Origin: Saccharomyces uvarum
Lineage: Eukaryota; Ascomycota; Saccharomycetes; Saccharomycetales; Saccharomycetaceae
Direction: 5' to 3'
Assembly (NCBI GenBank): GCA_947243795.1
Contig: OX365934.1
Location: 62,001 to 126,000 of the forward strand
DNA length: 64,000 nucleotides
In this document: positions 10,970 through 20,614 of the stretch, in pieces
How the letters are laid out: every line of letters starts with the position of its first letter
Numbering within the stretch: position 1 is the stretch's first letter
Notes under the pieces: generated by a model
The model's database searches: none
The model's input: only the letters and a program-made list of their open reading frames with translations
What the model was told of the DNA's origin: nothing
Program-made: the position numbers and the translations under genes

Positions 10970-11341
10970 ATGATAAGGCAAAGTGTTGTGCGGTTAGCAG
11001 GGAAGAGACACCTGCGTACATATCAACCACCGGTGGTAGAAATCACGAACATCAAGAATTTATGGCCCACTTTACGGCCTGAAGTTAGGGATGAAATCAA
11101 AGAGTACATACGATGGAGAATGGAAGAAGATTGGAGGCATCTACCGCTAGAGGAGATCAAAGCCGCGTATTTCTTATCTTATGGTGCCTGTGGCGGTAGA
11201 TCCAAGGGCAATCAATGGAACGTAGGGTACACTGGAATGCGAATGGCGTTCAATCTTGTTTTGTTCGGTGGTGCAGCCACTGCGTTTTATAATTGGAAGC
11301 AAGACAAGAGACTGGAGGAACGTTTGAAGGGGCTTGTGTAA
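10970..11341 (+). CDS. MTC3: Mtc3 protein, cytochrome c oxidase subunit IV-like fold
   Basis: 123 residues, same length as YGL226W. The start is basic (MIRQSVVRLAGKRHLR), consistent with a mitochondrial presequence. The middle reads LWPTLRPEVRDEIKEYI, then EEDWRHLPLEEIKAAYFLSYG and a GR motif, followed by one hydrophobic helix (about 90-108) and a charged tail. This layout, with its W-x-L-P-x-E pattern, W-x-x-L-x-x-E-E-x-K-A and a single span, parallels the Cox5/COX IV family, so I infer a distant homologue. In S. cerevisiae the gene is known mainly from a telomere-capping genetic screen (name MTC3). Function is otherwise unassigned. Confidence 0.88.
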   Translation: MIRQSVVRLAGKRHLRTYQPPVVEITNIKNLWPTLRPEVRDEIKEYIRWRMEEDWRHLPLEEIKAAYFLSYGACGGRSKGNQWNVGYTGMRMAFNLVLFGGAATAFYNWKQDKRLEERLKGLV

Positions 11342-11451
11342 ATTTTGCAAAGAGCAAGTGGTGTATATGCGCATGTATATAGGATATACTTTATTCATCA
11401 ACTGCTCACTTTTTGTTGATGAAATCAGTTTAGCAGTTTCAAAAAAATAAT

Positions 11452-11525
11452 TGATTTCGCCCAGGATCGAACTGGGGACGTTCTGCGTGTTAAGCAGATG
11501 CCATAACCGACTAGACCACGGAACC
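11452..11525 (-). tRNA. tRNA-Val (anticodon AAC)
   Basis: 74-nt tRNA gene read from 11525 down to 11452. A box (TGGTCTAGTCGG) and B box (GTTCGATCC) are intact, the anticodon loop CTTAACA gives AAC, and a T-run sits just downstream on the transcribed strand (the A-run near 11440-11447). The 5' acceptor strand reads GGTTCCG while the 3' strand is CGAAATC, so the fifth pair is C-A instead of the usual T-A. Ty LTR remnants lie within 200 bp on its 5' side, as is common for Pol III genes in yeast. Confidence 0.93.
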
Positions 11526-11603
11526 AACTTAATAGTGATGTAAGTAAGGTCCAAGGAAGCCTAGTAATTATGAAATTTTCAAAGCGTGCGACTATACACT
11601 AGA

Positions 11604-11690
11604 TGTTGGAATAGTTGTTGGAACAAGATTCAAATATCGTCCATCTATTATTATTATATATGGTGTTAAAAGATGATGTTGGAATAGTTG
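11604..11690 (+). mobile_element. Ty1/Ty2-type delta LTR remnants (fossil)
   Basis: Copies of the LTR start TGTTGGAAtA at 11604, 11616 and 11677, with an internal piece resembling the delta segment that ends in GGTGTTAA-AGATGA. These are short, broken solo-LTR fossils upstream of tRNA-Val, the usual target zone of Ty1/Ty2 integration. They look old and overlapping, with no internal region. Confidence 0.6.
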
Positions 11691-11784
11691 TATTCAGACA
11701 CACATTAATTCATATGGGATAAAAATCTGAAACAAGAATAATAGTAATAATATATTACTACTATTTATATACATTGTTTCATCA

Positions 11785-12020
11785 TGATACTGTTGATAAT
11801 TAGTTAGTTTAGTAAGTAGTAATAATCAAGAATAAGCAGTTCTTTCTTATTATATAAGAGAGGCATATAAAACACACGCTGATTGGTTATATGAAACCCA
11901 ATGGTTCAAACATAATTCAGAACATTAATAATAAGTTATCAGGTATAACTCATCTCCTTATATGCTAATGTCTGATCACTTAATAGGTCTTTAATCTTAT
12001 GTTCACTAATTACCAGATTT
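11785..12020 (-). mobile_element. Solo LTR fossil, same family as 53172-53496
   Basis: On the minus strand this segment shares blocks with the LTR at 53172-53496: a stretch containing ATAAGGAGATGAGTTATAC, the block around CAATCAGCGTGTGTTTTATAT, AAGAAAGAACTGCTTATTCT, and the terminal AATTATCAACAGT. It is an incomplete, diverged copia-type LTR, not the delta sequence. A Ty4/Tsu4 (tau-like) origin is possible but I cannot confirm the family. Old relic, no internal coding region. Confidence 0.6.
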
Positions 12021-14029
12021 GGTTATTTGAAGCTTACAACTCAGCATGAAGTCTATACACTACATCAGTGATTGATATATCAGCTTGTGGGCTTATCATG
12101 TAATCTTTCACTAAGTTTGGAGCTGTCTCTAAATATGTAGCTCATGAAAACGATGGCCTTTGATCCATTAAGTATCCGTAACTTAGAAGATCATGTGAAT
12201 CTGGTAGTTGTAGTATGGTCTTCCTCCCACGAAAAAGATGTGAGAGTACAGCTCATAGTCCTTGTACTATTGTTTACTTCTGTATCTATACAGAGAGTTT
12301 AACACCACTCTGGCGGGCATGGAGGATAGTAATTTTTATGTTCTTTATTCTCTATATAATATGACACGCAGGACCGCAATTATGGTCGCTTCGGAACCAG
12401 CCAAGAGTAGAAGATGCGCAACGTTCGAGGTCAGCCTCATCTGCTTTTGATGATATCAGGTGGTATCTCGCAAGTTTTGCTGGTAGTGCAGATTTCTATT
12501 CTGTAGTGGGTGTGGCCTATGGTTTTGTACACCGCCCCGCAGGAGTGGAATTTGGGCCACGCATACTCTAACACTGACGTTATAGCTTGGGCCATTATTC
12601 CGATTGAGCTCTTTGCCAGTTCGGCCCTATCACTCTCGTTCGCTTCGGTATTTTTTATAAAGCTAGACACGTTGGTGGCTGGGTTATGGTACTGATACGT
12701 CTCTAATGCTGTATATATGTAGTCCATATTAACTTGGCCGTCGTCATAAAGGTATTTGGGAGTACCGGTTATCTCAGCATTGACAATGGCTGTCTACTCG
12801 AGGACTGTCATTCCCAGTCCTTTTGAATTAAAGAATTATTTAAGGGGAAATTAGGTGAGACTTATTATCTATATTTAGGTACAAATAGGGCACTTTATGT
12901 GAAATCTCCATTTTGAGACCACCTTGGTTACAATTTACCTACTCTTATTTCATTTTGGGAGTGGATTCCAAATTGGGCAGCACCAGTTGATGTATGATGG
13001 TTCATAGGTGTCTCAGTGGTGCTTTCGCATCGTTCAATGAGTGATAGTTAGGAATAGGAAAAACCTTCATCCAATAGAACGAACTGCTGTCGTTCCATAA
13101 ATGCATCACATGACATTCCCAGCACTCGTTTCGTTATCTAGCGATTACGAGGGACGGGTCGAACAAGACGTAGGAAGGCAATTTTTAAGGAGTCTGCTAT
13201 GAGTGTTGGCGTCTGTTACAGTATTCTCGTCGTAGAGGGGAAATACAGCTCCTACGCGTCAAAGGCTTCTCCTCAAGTACAGCTTCAACACTGGCTTTCG
13301 ATGTTCTTTTGCCGACATCGCAAACTCAGCCGCGCTAAACTCGGTAGACGTTCCTGTATTTGGAAAACACCCTCAGAGTTCCATCAAGAAGATCCGGTTA
13401 CTTATCAATCATGAAAACCATTCCGCACAATATCCCACACGACGTACGTGGGGCAATTAACCTAGGCTAACTCCAAGGCTTGCGGTTTTGAGACAAGCTC
13501 GTAAGATCTTGCGCGCGTTGAAGTTCATCCATAAACAGTTCTTTTCTTCGTATGGTATAGCTACTGTGTGCATGTGCCTTTCTGTGCGCAGACCCCTAGA
13601 GAATACGACTCATAACACACGTAGTGGCGTTTGCGGGTTGCCAACACTTACGGCAAAAGGAATTCCGGTTTTCCTTCTGACAGCCGTTTAGTGCATGGTG
13701 GGCAAGGCTATGTCTACGGTGCCTGAACGAGGGTCCAAACCCAGATATGCTTTAGCCTCTTTTGTGAGGCCAAAAATGGCAGCGTTACGGAAGACACGTA
13801 AAAGGGTTCTTTCGAGATGCCTTCTGAGTAATCAGCATTCTTGAATTCTTGCATTCTGCGCATTGGCTTAACATACGAAAGTGTAATTTACAATACGCGG
13901 CATTCCTTCATATACGAGATCTACTAAAGGTGAATCGTTCAAGAACAAAAAACCCTCCACAACGATGAGCAGTGCGGGATGTGGAATGGGACTCTGGTAT
14001 CACAATTGTATACTGGATGGCCAAAACAG
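12021..14029. other. Relic accessory DNA between tRNA-Val and PAU gene
   Basis: About 2 kb with only short ORFs and no gene I recognise. The longest minus-strand ORF (12437-12727, 96 codons) has a protein-like cysteine/tyrosine pattern (HSCGAVYKTIGHTHYRIEIC), so part of the block may be a fossil coding gene, possibly a secreted subtelomeric-type protein. A killer-toxin relic is only a guess. The rest (plus-strand ORFs near 13199-13414 and 13488-13691) looks like chance. Base composition is more GC-rich at 12300-13700 than in neighbouring intergenic DNA. The right end grades into the PAU promoter. Confidence 0.4.
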
Positions 14030-14040
14030 TCATATAAATA
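13911..14040 (+). promoter_or_regulatory. PAU promoter: sterol/anaerobic elements and TATA box
   Basis: Upstream of the PAU ORF lie TATACGA at 13911-13917 (reverse complement TCGTATA, the Upc2/Ecm22 sterol regulatory core), TCGTTCAAG at 13935-13943 (close to the anaerobic AR1 motif TCGTTYAG), and a strong TATAAATA at 14033-14040, about 100 bp before the ATG. This is the arrangement known for hypoxia-induced PAU/DAN/TIR genes, and it suggests the copy is expressed. Confidence 0.55.
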
Positions 14041-14141
14041 GGGCAGTCCGATCAGCTATCTTTGGTAATATGCCTTCATTCTTTTCTTTCCTATAAAGCA
14101 TACATCATCACTAAACAATCACTCAATAACAAACAAACACA

Positions 14142-14522
14142 ATGGTCAAATTAACTTCAATCGCTGCAGGTGTCGCTGCTATCGCCGCCGGTGTCGCTGC
14201 TGCCCCAGCAACCACCACTCTATCTCCATCCGACAAAAGAGTCAACTTAGTCGAGTTGGGTGTCTACGTTTCTGACATTAGAGCTCATTTGGCTCAATAC
14301 TACTTGTTCCAAGCCGCCCACCCAACTGAAACATACCCAGTTGAAGTTGCTAAGGCCGTTTTCAACTACGGTGATTTCACCACCATGTTAACTGGTATTG
14401 AACCTGCCCAAGTCACCAGAATGATTACTGGTGTTCCATGGTACTCCACCAGATTGAGACCAGCCATCTCTAAAGCTCTCTCCAAGGACGGTATCTACAC
14501 TGCCGTTCCAACCAAGAAATAA
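14142..14522 (+). CDS. Seripauperin (PAU family) cell-wall/secreted protein
   Basis: 126 residues, intact, with the family hallmarks: [17 protein letters not shown] signal peptide, alanine-rich cleavage region, then the SRP1/TIP1 domain with [17 protein letters not shown], a [14 protein letters not shown] block, FTTMLTGI and [15 protein letters not shown] proteins are short TIP1-family proteins without the Ser-rich repeats or GPI anchor of TIR/DAN mannoproteins, and are induced in anaerobiosis, cold and wine fermentation. Most members are subtelomeric. I do not recall one between MTC3 and VRG4 in S. cerevisiae, so this is likely a lineage-specific copy. The exact PAU number cannot be assigned. 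Confidence 0.92.
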   Translation: MVKLTSIAAGVAAIAAGVAAAPATTTLSPSDKRVNLVELGVYVSDIRAHLAQYYLFQAAHPTETYPVEVAKAVFNYGDFTTMLTGIEPAQVTRMITGVPWYSTRLRPAISKALSKDGIYTAVPTKK

Positions 14523-15078
14523 GCGTGCATTGGCCCTAAGATAGAATCCTATAAACATTTTAAAACCTTTTACAAAACTAAAAATCAAAAAAATATCAAC
14601 ACAGAATTGATGGTACAATGTGATCACTTGTCCACATTTTGAAAAAAACATAATAATACGAGGTTGATGGTATAAATAGCTAGATACGTATATGTTTGTA
14701 TATGTATATTATTAATATTATAAATTTCTTATTATCAATTATCTATTTTCTTTAAAAATTAGCCGCCTACTTATGTGAACATCGCCTTTGACGGAACAAA
14801 ACGCGTTACCAGAAACAAAGTATCACTGCACACGAAAATTAGAAAACGCGTCCGAGAATGCATTTACCCTGCTTGAAACTTTTCTTTTTGCCGACAAAAA
14901 AACTGCAAAGAAAAAGTGAAATTTCGCGATCCGAACACAGCATACAGAAAAGAAAGTATATATATAAACGTTGCCAAGCCTATTTTTGTTATTATATTGA
15001 GTTTTGAGGTTTCTTTTCAGCAATCGGAAGAAACAAAGCAAAAAAAAAGCACTTTCCACAACAGTACCTTCCGCCCGA
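14523..15078. promoter_or_regulatory. PAU 3' end and VRG4 promoter with Abf1-type site
   Basis: AT-rich intergenic region. ATCGCCTTTGACG at 14781-14793 fits the Abf1 consensus RTCRYnnnnnACG and lies about 290 bp before the VRG4 ATG. A/T tracts and TATATATAA near 14960 follow. The frame open from 15004 carries no ATG-initiated conserved extension of VRG4 and is 5' leader. Confidence 0.45.
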
Positions 15079-16095
15079 ATGTCTGATTTGAAAACTGGTC
15101 ATGCAGGCCATAACCCATTGGCTTCAGTCGCCAATTCCGGCCCGATCTCCATTTTATCCTATTGTGGTTCGTCCATTTTGATGACTGTCACTAACAAGTT
15201 CGTGGTCAACTTAAAAGACTTCAACATGAACTTTGTCATGTTGTTCGTGCAATCTTTGGTTTGCACGTTGACTTTGATGATCCTACGTGTACTGGGGTAT
15301 GCCAAGTTCCGTTCATTCAACAAAACAGACGCCAAGAACTGGTTTCCTATCTCCTTTTTGTTGGTCTTGATGATCTACACCTCCTCCAAGGCTTTGCAAT
15401 ACTTGGCCGTCCCCATTTACACCATTTTCAAGAATTTGACCATTATCTTGATTGCTTACGGTGAAGTCTTATTCTTTGGTGGCTCCGTCACCTCAATGGA
15501 ATTATCTTCATTTTTGCTGATGGTTTTATCGTCCATTGTCGCTACCTGGGGTGACCAACAAGCTGTGGCCGCCAAGGCTGCTTCGTCATTGACTGACGAA
15601 ACTCTTGGTGCTGTTGCCGCTTTCAACCCAGGTTATTTCTGGATGTTCACCAATTGTATCTCTTCCGCACTATTTGTTCTTATAATGAGAAAGAGAATTA
15701 AGTTGACCAACTTCAAAGATTTCGATACCATGTTTTATAACAACATCTTGGCTTTACCAATCCTACTATTATTTTCGTTCTGTGTGGAAAATTGGTCTTC
15801 TACCAATTTGGCCACTAATCTATCCAATGATTCGCTAACTGCTATGATCATCAGTGGTGTAGCCTCCGTCGGGATCTCCTACTGTTCCGGTTGGTGTGTT
15901 CGTGTGACTTCATCCACTACTTACTCTATGGTCGGTGCTCTGAACAAGCTGCCAATTGCCTTATCTGGTTTGATTTTCTTTGATGCTCCAAGAAACTTCC
16001 TATCCATTTTCTCCATCTTCCTAGGTTTCTTATCAGGTATTATTTATGCTGTTGCTAAACAAAAGAAGCAACAGGCTCAACCATTACGTAAATAA
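15079..16095 (+). CDS. VRG4: Golgi GDP-mannose transporter
   Basis: 338 residues from the ATG at 15079 ([13 protein letters not shown]), which matches the family start; an ATG 75 bases upstream in the same frame would add a non-conserved, lysine-rich leader and was not used. Vrg4 carries GDP-mannose into the Golgi lumen in exchange for GMP, for N- and O-glycan and sphingolipid mannosylation; it is essential. About ten hydrophobic helices are visible, with the nucleotide-sugar motifs FKNLTII (near residues 118-124) and [10 protein letters not shown] (near 285), the latter being the GDP-mannose-binding GALNK motif. The C-terminus [13 protein letters not shown] is the basic tail used for COPI/ER-Golgi sorting. 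Confidence 0.95.
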   Translation: MSDLKTGHAGHNPLASVANSGPISILSYCGSSILMTVTNKFVVNLKDFNMNFVMLFVQSLVCTLTLMILRVLGYAKFRSFNKTDAKNWFPISFLLVLMIYTSSKALQYLAVPIYTIFKNLTIILIAYGEVLFFGGSVTSMELSSFLLMVLSSIVATWGDQQAVAAKAASSLTDETLGAVAAFNPGYFWMFTNCISSALFVLIMRKRIKLTNFKDFDTMFYNNILALPILLLFSFCVENWSSTNLATNLSNDSLTAMIISGVASVGISYCSGWCVRVTSSTTYSMVGALNKLPIALSGLIFFDAPRNFLSIFSIFLGFLSGIIYAVAKQKKQQAQPLRK

Positions 16096-16201
16096 GGAGT
16101 ATAAATGCGGGGTCTTTCCTTATTTTAATTTATTTCATTTTTATAGAGGCATATACATGCTCATAAAATCTATATATAAGTATATTTGAAATTGATATAT
16201 C

Positions 16202-17053
<852 letters not shown>

Positions 17054-17223
17054 TTACGTTTGAGGCTGTCGTCATAGAAAAGCAAAAGCCAGCTTTAAAA
17101 AGAAATTTACTATGGATATGACCAGTTGCTTGTAAATGTACACATACTTATATAAACTATAGTATCATTATCATTACCGTTACCACTAATAGTTTTTCGA
17201 GGCGGGTACCCTTCCTCGTGCCA

Positions 17224-18510
17224 TTATCGCATTAATTGATTAATTTGGCCTGTGACTAATCGCAGGAGATTTTGGCTGTTGTAGTGAGTCATAAAATCAT
17301 CCACGATAGTTGTTGGTTTGGCTAACGATGACGGTAAGGAGGCTTCAATTTGTGTCTTGAAATCTTGCAGTTGGGTAACTAGTTTCGTTCTCAACTCAAC
17401 CAATGTTTCTTGCGGACATTTATACGTTTCTAGGTTTTGCAGAATTTCAATTGTAGGCTGCACGGTTTCGTAAATTTCCAATGTCTCGTCATTGGTCAGG
17501 CCCCTTGAGTAAGATATTGCTGTGTCGATGTATCGTTTCAGCGTAGCCTCGTCAAGTGGAGATTCAACGTTATCATCAGGATGTTTATTGTCGTCGTAAA
17601 ATATATCCAGTCTCCGGTGAGAATCCGATTCCTTGAATATAGTTAGTAGGGTAGACAGTGTGCCTAAATGCGTGTTGATTTCCTTCACAGTTCGGCGTAT
17701 TAGATAATCTTTAAAGATGGGTGAATTTACAAATTCTGTGACAAGTGGATCGTTATTCTGTTCGTTGGTGTAGTAATACTGGTCTTTCTTATTGTTAGCG
17801 CCGAAATTCAACAAAGCTTGAACATTTTCGTTAAATAGAGTTTCAAATAACGACTCGTTAAATGCAGAAAGTATGTCGGCATCCCACTTCGAAGTGAAGT
17901 GAGTGTTTAGTAAATTATAAAGTTTCACCCACTGTAATAGAGTAAAATTCAGTGTCTTCATGGAGTCCACCAAGAATCTTTGTAACTGGTAGCATTTGTT
18001 CTTAATCAGGGTTTCAAACGTAGTGGGAACTGATGTTAGGGATAATTCATGAAAATTCAACAATAAATCGTCGAATATGCGAGAAGGTGTGGTGGAAGTG
18101 GAGATACGGTTGCAAAAATTGCTGATTGAAATGGTCCAATTTGAAACTACCAGTATATTTTGAGGTACAATGGAGGCTGTATCTTCGGTACCAATAGGCG
18201 ATATATGAGAGGCGGTCTGATGGTGTGGTAGTGGGGACAATTTGTTCAATTGAAACTTCTCATCGTTGAAGCAAAGAGACTTGAAATCTTGATCAATAGA
18301 CTTCAAGTCAAGGGATAAGTCATTGACAGCATCGGTCAAGTTTAAAATTTTGTTGTAATTTTTCAATAAAATTTTCTGGAAAACTTCATTTGTTTTAACT
18401 AAATCGTTTTGTAATTCCAGCTGATAATCCTTAATCTGCGCAATATGACGGTCACGAAACAACAGTACTACTTCATCCATTTCCTGTATTTCTGCAGTTA
18501 GCCCTGTCAT
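17224..18510 (-). CDS. COG1: Conserved oligomeric Golgi complex subunit 1
   Basis: 428 residues (S. cerevisiae about 417). Cog1 is a lobe A subunit of the COG tether needed for intra-Golgi retrograde transport and glycosyltransferase retention. The N-terminal 90 residues are helical and coiled-coil-like (FRDRHIAQIKDYQLELQNDL), as in COG/exocyst subunits that assemble through N-terminal helices. The remainder is helical without enzymatic motifs, and a low-complexity insert at about residues 92-110 differs from S. cerevisiae as far as I recall. Placement between SDT1 and EDC1 matches YGL223C. Confidence 0.92.
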   Translation of the reverse strand: MTGLTAEIQEMDEVVLLFRDRHIAQIKDYQLELQNDLVKTNEVFQKILLKNYNKILNLTDAVNDLSLDLKSIDQDFKSLCFNDEKFQLNKLSPLPHHQTASHISPIGTEDTASIVPQNILVVSNWTISISNFCNRISTSTTPSRIFDDLLLNFHELSLTSVPTTFETLIKNKCYQLQRFLVDSMKTLNFTLLQWVKLYNLLNTHFTSKWDADILSAFNESLFETLFNENVQALLNFGANNKKDQYYYTNEQNNDPLVTEFVNSPIFKDYLIRRTVKEINTHLGTLSTLLTIFKESDSHRRLDIFYDDNKHPDDNVESPLDEATLKRYIDTAISYSRGLTNDETLEIYETVQPTIEILQNLETYKCPQETLVELRTKLVTQLQDFKTQIEASLPSSLAKPTTIVDDFMTHYNSQNLLRLVTGQINQLMR

Positions 18511-18730
18511 CCCTTAACTTTGGCAAGTTGAGCTGTACCTGTGTCTTATTTACTATTCACTACTGTTGTCATTTTTCTTTTTCAGCATAATAGATGATAA
18601 ATAATACTGAAAAAATGAAAAAAAACACTCAAAAAACCGCTTTGGATAACCAGATCCAAAACGAACATACGCATTTCGTATAACTGGTATATAGATATAT
18701 ATCAAGTGAAACATGCATCATTTCTCTATT

Positions 18731-18756
18731 AAAAAAAAAAAAAAAAAAAAAAAAAA
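18731..18756 (-). promoter_or_regulatory. Poly(U) tract in the EDC1 3' UTR
   Basis: 26 consecutive A on the + strand, i.e. U26 in the EDC1 transcript, starting about 30 nt after the EDC1 stop codon. In S. cerevisiae, a poly(U) tract in the EDC1 3' UTR allows deadenylation-independent decapping and links Edc1 level to decapping activity. Position and length fit that element. Tract length may be affected by sequencing of the homopolymer. Confidence 0.7.
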
Positions 18757-18785
18757 GAATCAAAAAAAGTCCCTGCAAGAGATTA

Positions 18786-19349
18786 TCATAAGAAGCTTGG
18801 TTTGGGCAAGCTTTTGGCTTCCCTTGGGCCGTTGGTGGCAAAAGTGGAGCCGGCATATGAGTGGCTGAATTTCTTTGCACTGCCGCTGCAATTCATTGGT
18901 ATTATCCCCTGAGGGCGATGCGGAGTTTGGATTGGGTTCAGAAGCATATTCTTCAGATTCTGGCTGAGCAAACGGGTCTCATCCCCGTTGTTCTGTCGTG
19001 GACTCTCTGTATTGTACTGTCTGTTCTTCTTTCCTAGAGAAGAGGTTGACGAAGGTGAGGAAGAGGAAGAGGAAGAAGAAGAGGAAGAGGAAGAGGGAGT
19101 GGAAGTGTGTTTCTTCGGGCGAGACGAAGGCTTCTTGTTGGTGGAATGGCCGAAGTCAGGCCTTTCACCGTTAGGTAGGGTTTGCGGAGGAGGTATATCC
19201 GTGGAGAAGCTGTTGTTGTTAATGTTCTTAGCAGTATTTTCACTTGCACGACTCTTTCTGGATTTATGTTTGATAAGATTGTTTGTCTTGTTTTTGCCAG
19301 CTGATGGCAACAGCCTTGAGCTGTTGAAATACATGGTATCCGTCGACAT
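18786..19349 (-). CDS. EDC1: Enhancer of mRNA decapping 1
   Basis: 187 residues (S. cerevisiae 175). Small, basic, disordered RNA-binding protein that activates the Dcp1-Dcp2 decapping enzyme. The N-terminus MSTDTMYFNSSRLLPSAG is strongly conserved, and so is the C-terminal Dcp1/Dcp2-activating region YAGSTFATNGPREAKSLPKPSFL-type motif (Tyr-Ala-Gly, then the Pro-rich NGPREAKxLPKP stretch). A poly-serine run of roughly a dozen residues in the middle (encoded near 19045-19090) is longer than I recall in S. cerevisiae and accounts for much of the extra length. The downstream poly(U) tract probably autoregulates this mRNA. Confidence 0.93.
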   Translation of the reverse strand: MSTDTMYFNSSRLLPSAGKNKTNNLIKHKSRKSRASENTAKNINNNSFSTDIPPPQTLPNGERPDFGHSTNKKPSSRPKKHTSTPSSSSSSSSSSSSSPSSTSSLGKKNRQYNTESPRQNNGDETRLLSQNLKNMLLNPIQTPHRPQGIIPMNCSGSAKKFSHSYAGSTFATNGPREAKSLPKPSFL

Positions 19350-19579
19350 CCTTTAACGTATTTGTGCGAGTAGTCTGAATATGCTGAGTGTGCAGTAGTC
19401 TTGTCTTTTTCTGAACCTTCTTCTTTTGACAGTGTATGTTTTAATCCATGTCTTCTCTGTTCTTGATGACCGTTGTTTTTCCCCCCCGATACACATTGTC
19501 ATTACACACGAGCGAAGGTAGTTGCCAACTGTACTACAATAATAGTGGTGGTTAGATAATAACTATGTAGTTATATAAG

Positions 19580-20446
19580 CTATACAACAGTCAAGGGGTC
19601 GTGATCGTGCTCGCTGACGACCACATCGTGGCCGTCGTCCTGCAGCAATCCCTGCATGACGTCTTGTAGGAACCCGCGCTCAGTGTTGGAGTGGTTGCAG
19701 ACAATAACGGTTTTGCCCATTTCTTTCAACTTCAGCACTTCGTGGTGAGACATCTCTCCCGTGTAGTAGAGATCCACGTCCTCTCTCAGTTCCTTAAACA
19801 CACCAGACCCACTCCCGGCGCAGACGGCAGCTTTCTTGATCATAATATGGCCCCATGTGGAGGGCGTGGCAGCAGATGCCACTTGTACGTAAGGGATGCG
19901 CAAGGCACGTTTGACATTCTCGATGATCTGCTTCAACGAGACATCTTTATTGAACTCTACGAATCTGCCGTAACCAACCAAGTCGTCGTTTTCACCGCTG
20001 ACGGTTTCCAAGGCGTAAGACTTGGTGACGTCCTCTCCGCCGTTCAGGCCCTTGACCAACCAGTCATTGACACCACCACGGGCTGCATCCACAGCAGTGT
20101 GAGGGCAGTATACAGATATACCACTTTGAATCAGTTTGATAGCAGTTTCGTGCTGTGGATTTGTTAGTGGGTTCAGCCTGTTCCAACTGGGAAAAATGAA
20201 AGGGTGATAGGCAATGATCACGTTGCAGTCAGCACCCATAGCTTCTTGGGCCACTGACTTGGTAAGATCCACAGTCAGGAGGATCTTTGTCTTGGAGTTT
20301 GCATTGGCACTGGTGGCTTGTGCAGTGGAACAGTCGATGAGAAGACCGGTGTTATCCCAGCTCTTGTCTGCGTACTTTTGAGGGTAGAACTTGGTGATGC
20401 TACACACGACCTTATCCAATTGGGCTCTAGTAATGGCTCTGCTCAT
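19580..20446 (-). CDS. NIF3: NIF3/DUF34 family metal-binding protein
   Basis: 288 residues, usual length for yeast Nif3. Conserved blocks are SWDNTGLLID near the N-terminus, ILLTVDLT, IIAYHPFIFPSWNRL with the metal-binding His, VYCPHTAVDAARGGVNDWL, and the C-terminal GEMSHHEVLKLKEMGKTVIVCNHSNTERGFL (His and Glu ligands). The family forms toroidal hexamers with a dinuclear metal site; its biochemical role is not settled. Named for the Ngg1-interacting factor of yeast. Its start lies 168 bp from BOL2 on the other strand, a shared divergent promoter. Codon use is somewhat GC-rich. Confidence 0.94.
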   Translation of the reverse strand: MSRAITRAQLDKVVCSITKFYPQKYADKSWDNTGLLIDCSTAQATSANANSKTKILLTVDLTKSVAQEAMGADCNVIIAYHPFIFPSWNRLNPLTNPQHETAIKLIQSGISVYCPHTAVDAARGGVNDWLVKGLNGGEDVTKSYALETVSGENDDLVGYGRFVEFNKDVSLKQIIENVKRALRIPYVQVASAATPSTWGHIMIKKAAVCAGSGSGVFKELREDVDLYYTGEMSHHEVLKLKEMGKTVIVCNHSNTERGFLQDVMQGLLQDDGHDVVVSEHDHDPLTVV

Positions 20447-20614
20447 TGTGGTTTGATTGCCTTTATGACTTCTCTTTTACAGTTTGGAAATAGCTTTTTC
20501 GGTGTTTATATGTAATAATTAAACTCTTGAAAAGACGAAGTGAGTGACAAATTTGCAAAACCGCACTTGTTGATATAGCATAACAAGAAAGCAAAGCGGT
20601 AATAGTAGTATACC

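Noticed and set aside
13199-13691. Two short plus-strand ORFs in the relic block
   Set aside because: No start context, no recognisable motif, and the surrounding DNA looks decayed.
15004-15078. N-terminal extension of VRG4
   Set aside because: Lysine/serine-rich leader without conservation; the family start is at 15079.
18731-18756. Poly(A) tract as a retroposed poly(A) tail
   Set aside because: No target-site duplication or inserted gene copy; it is explained better as the EDC1 3' UTR poly(U).
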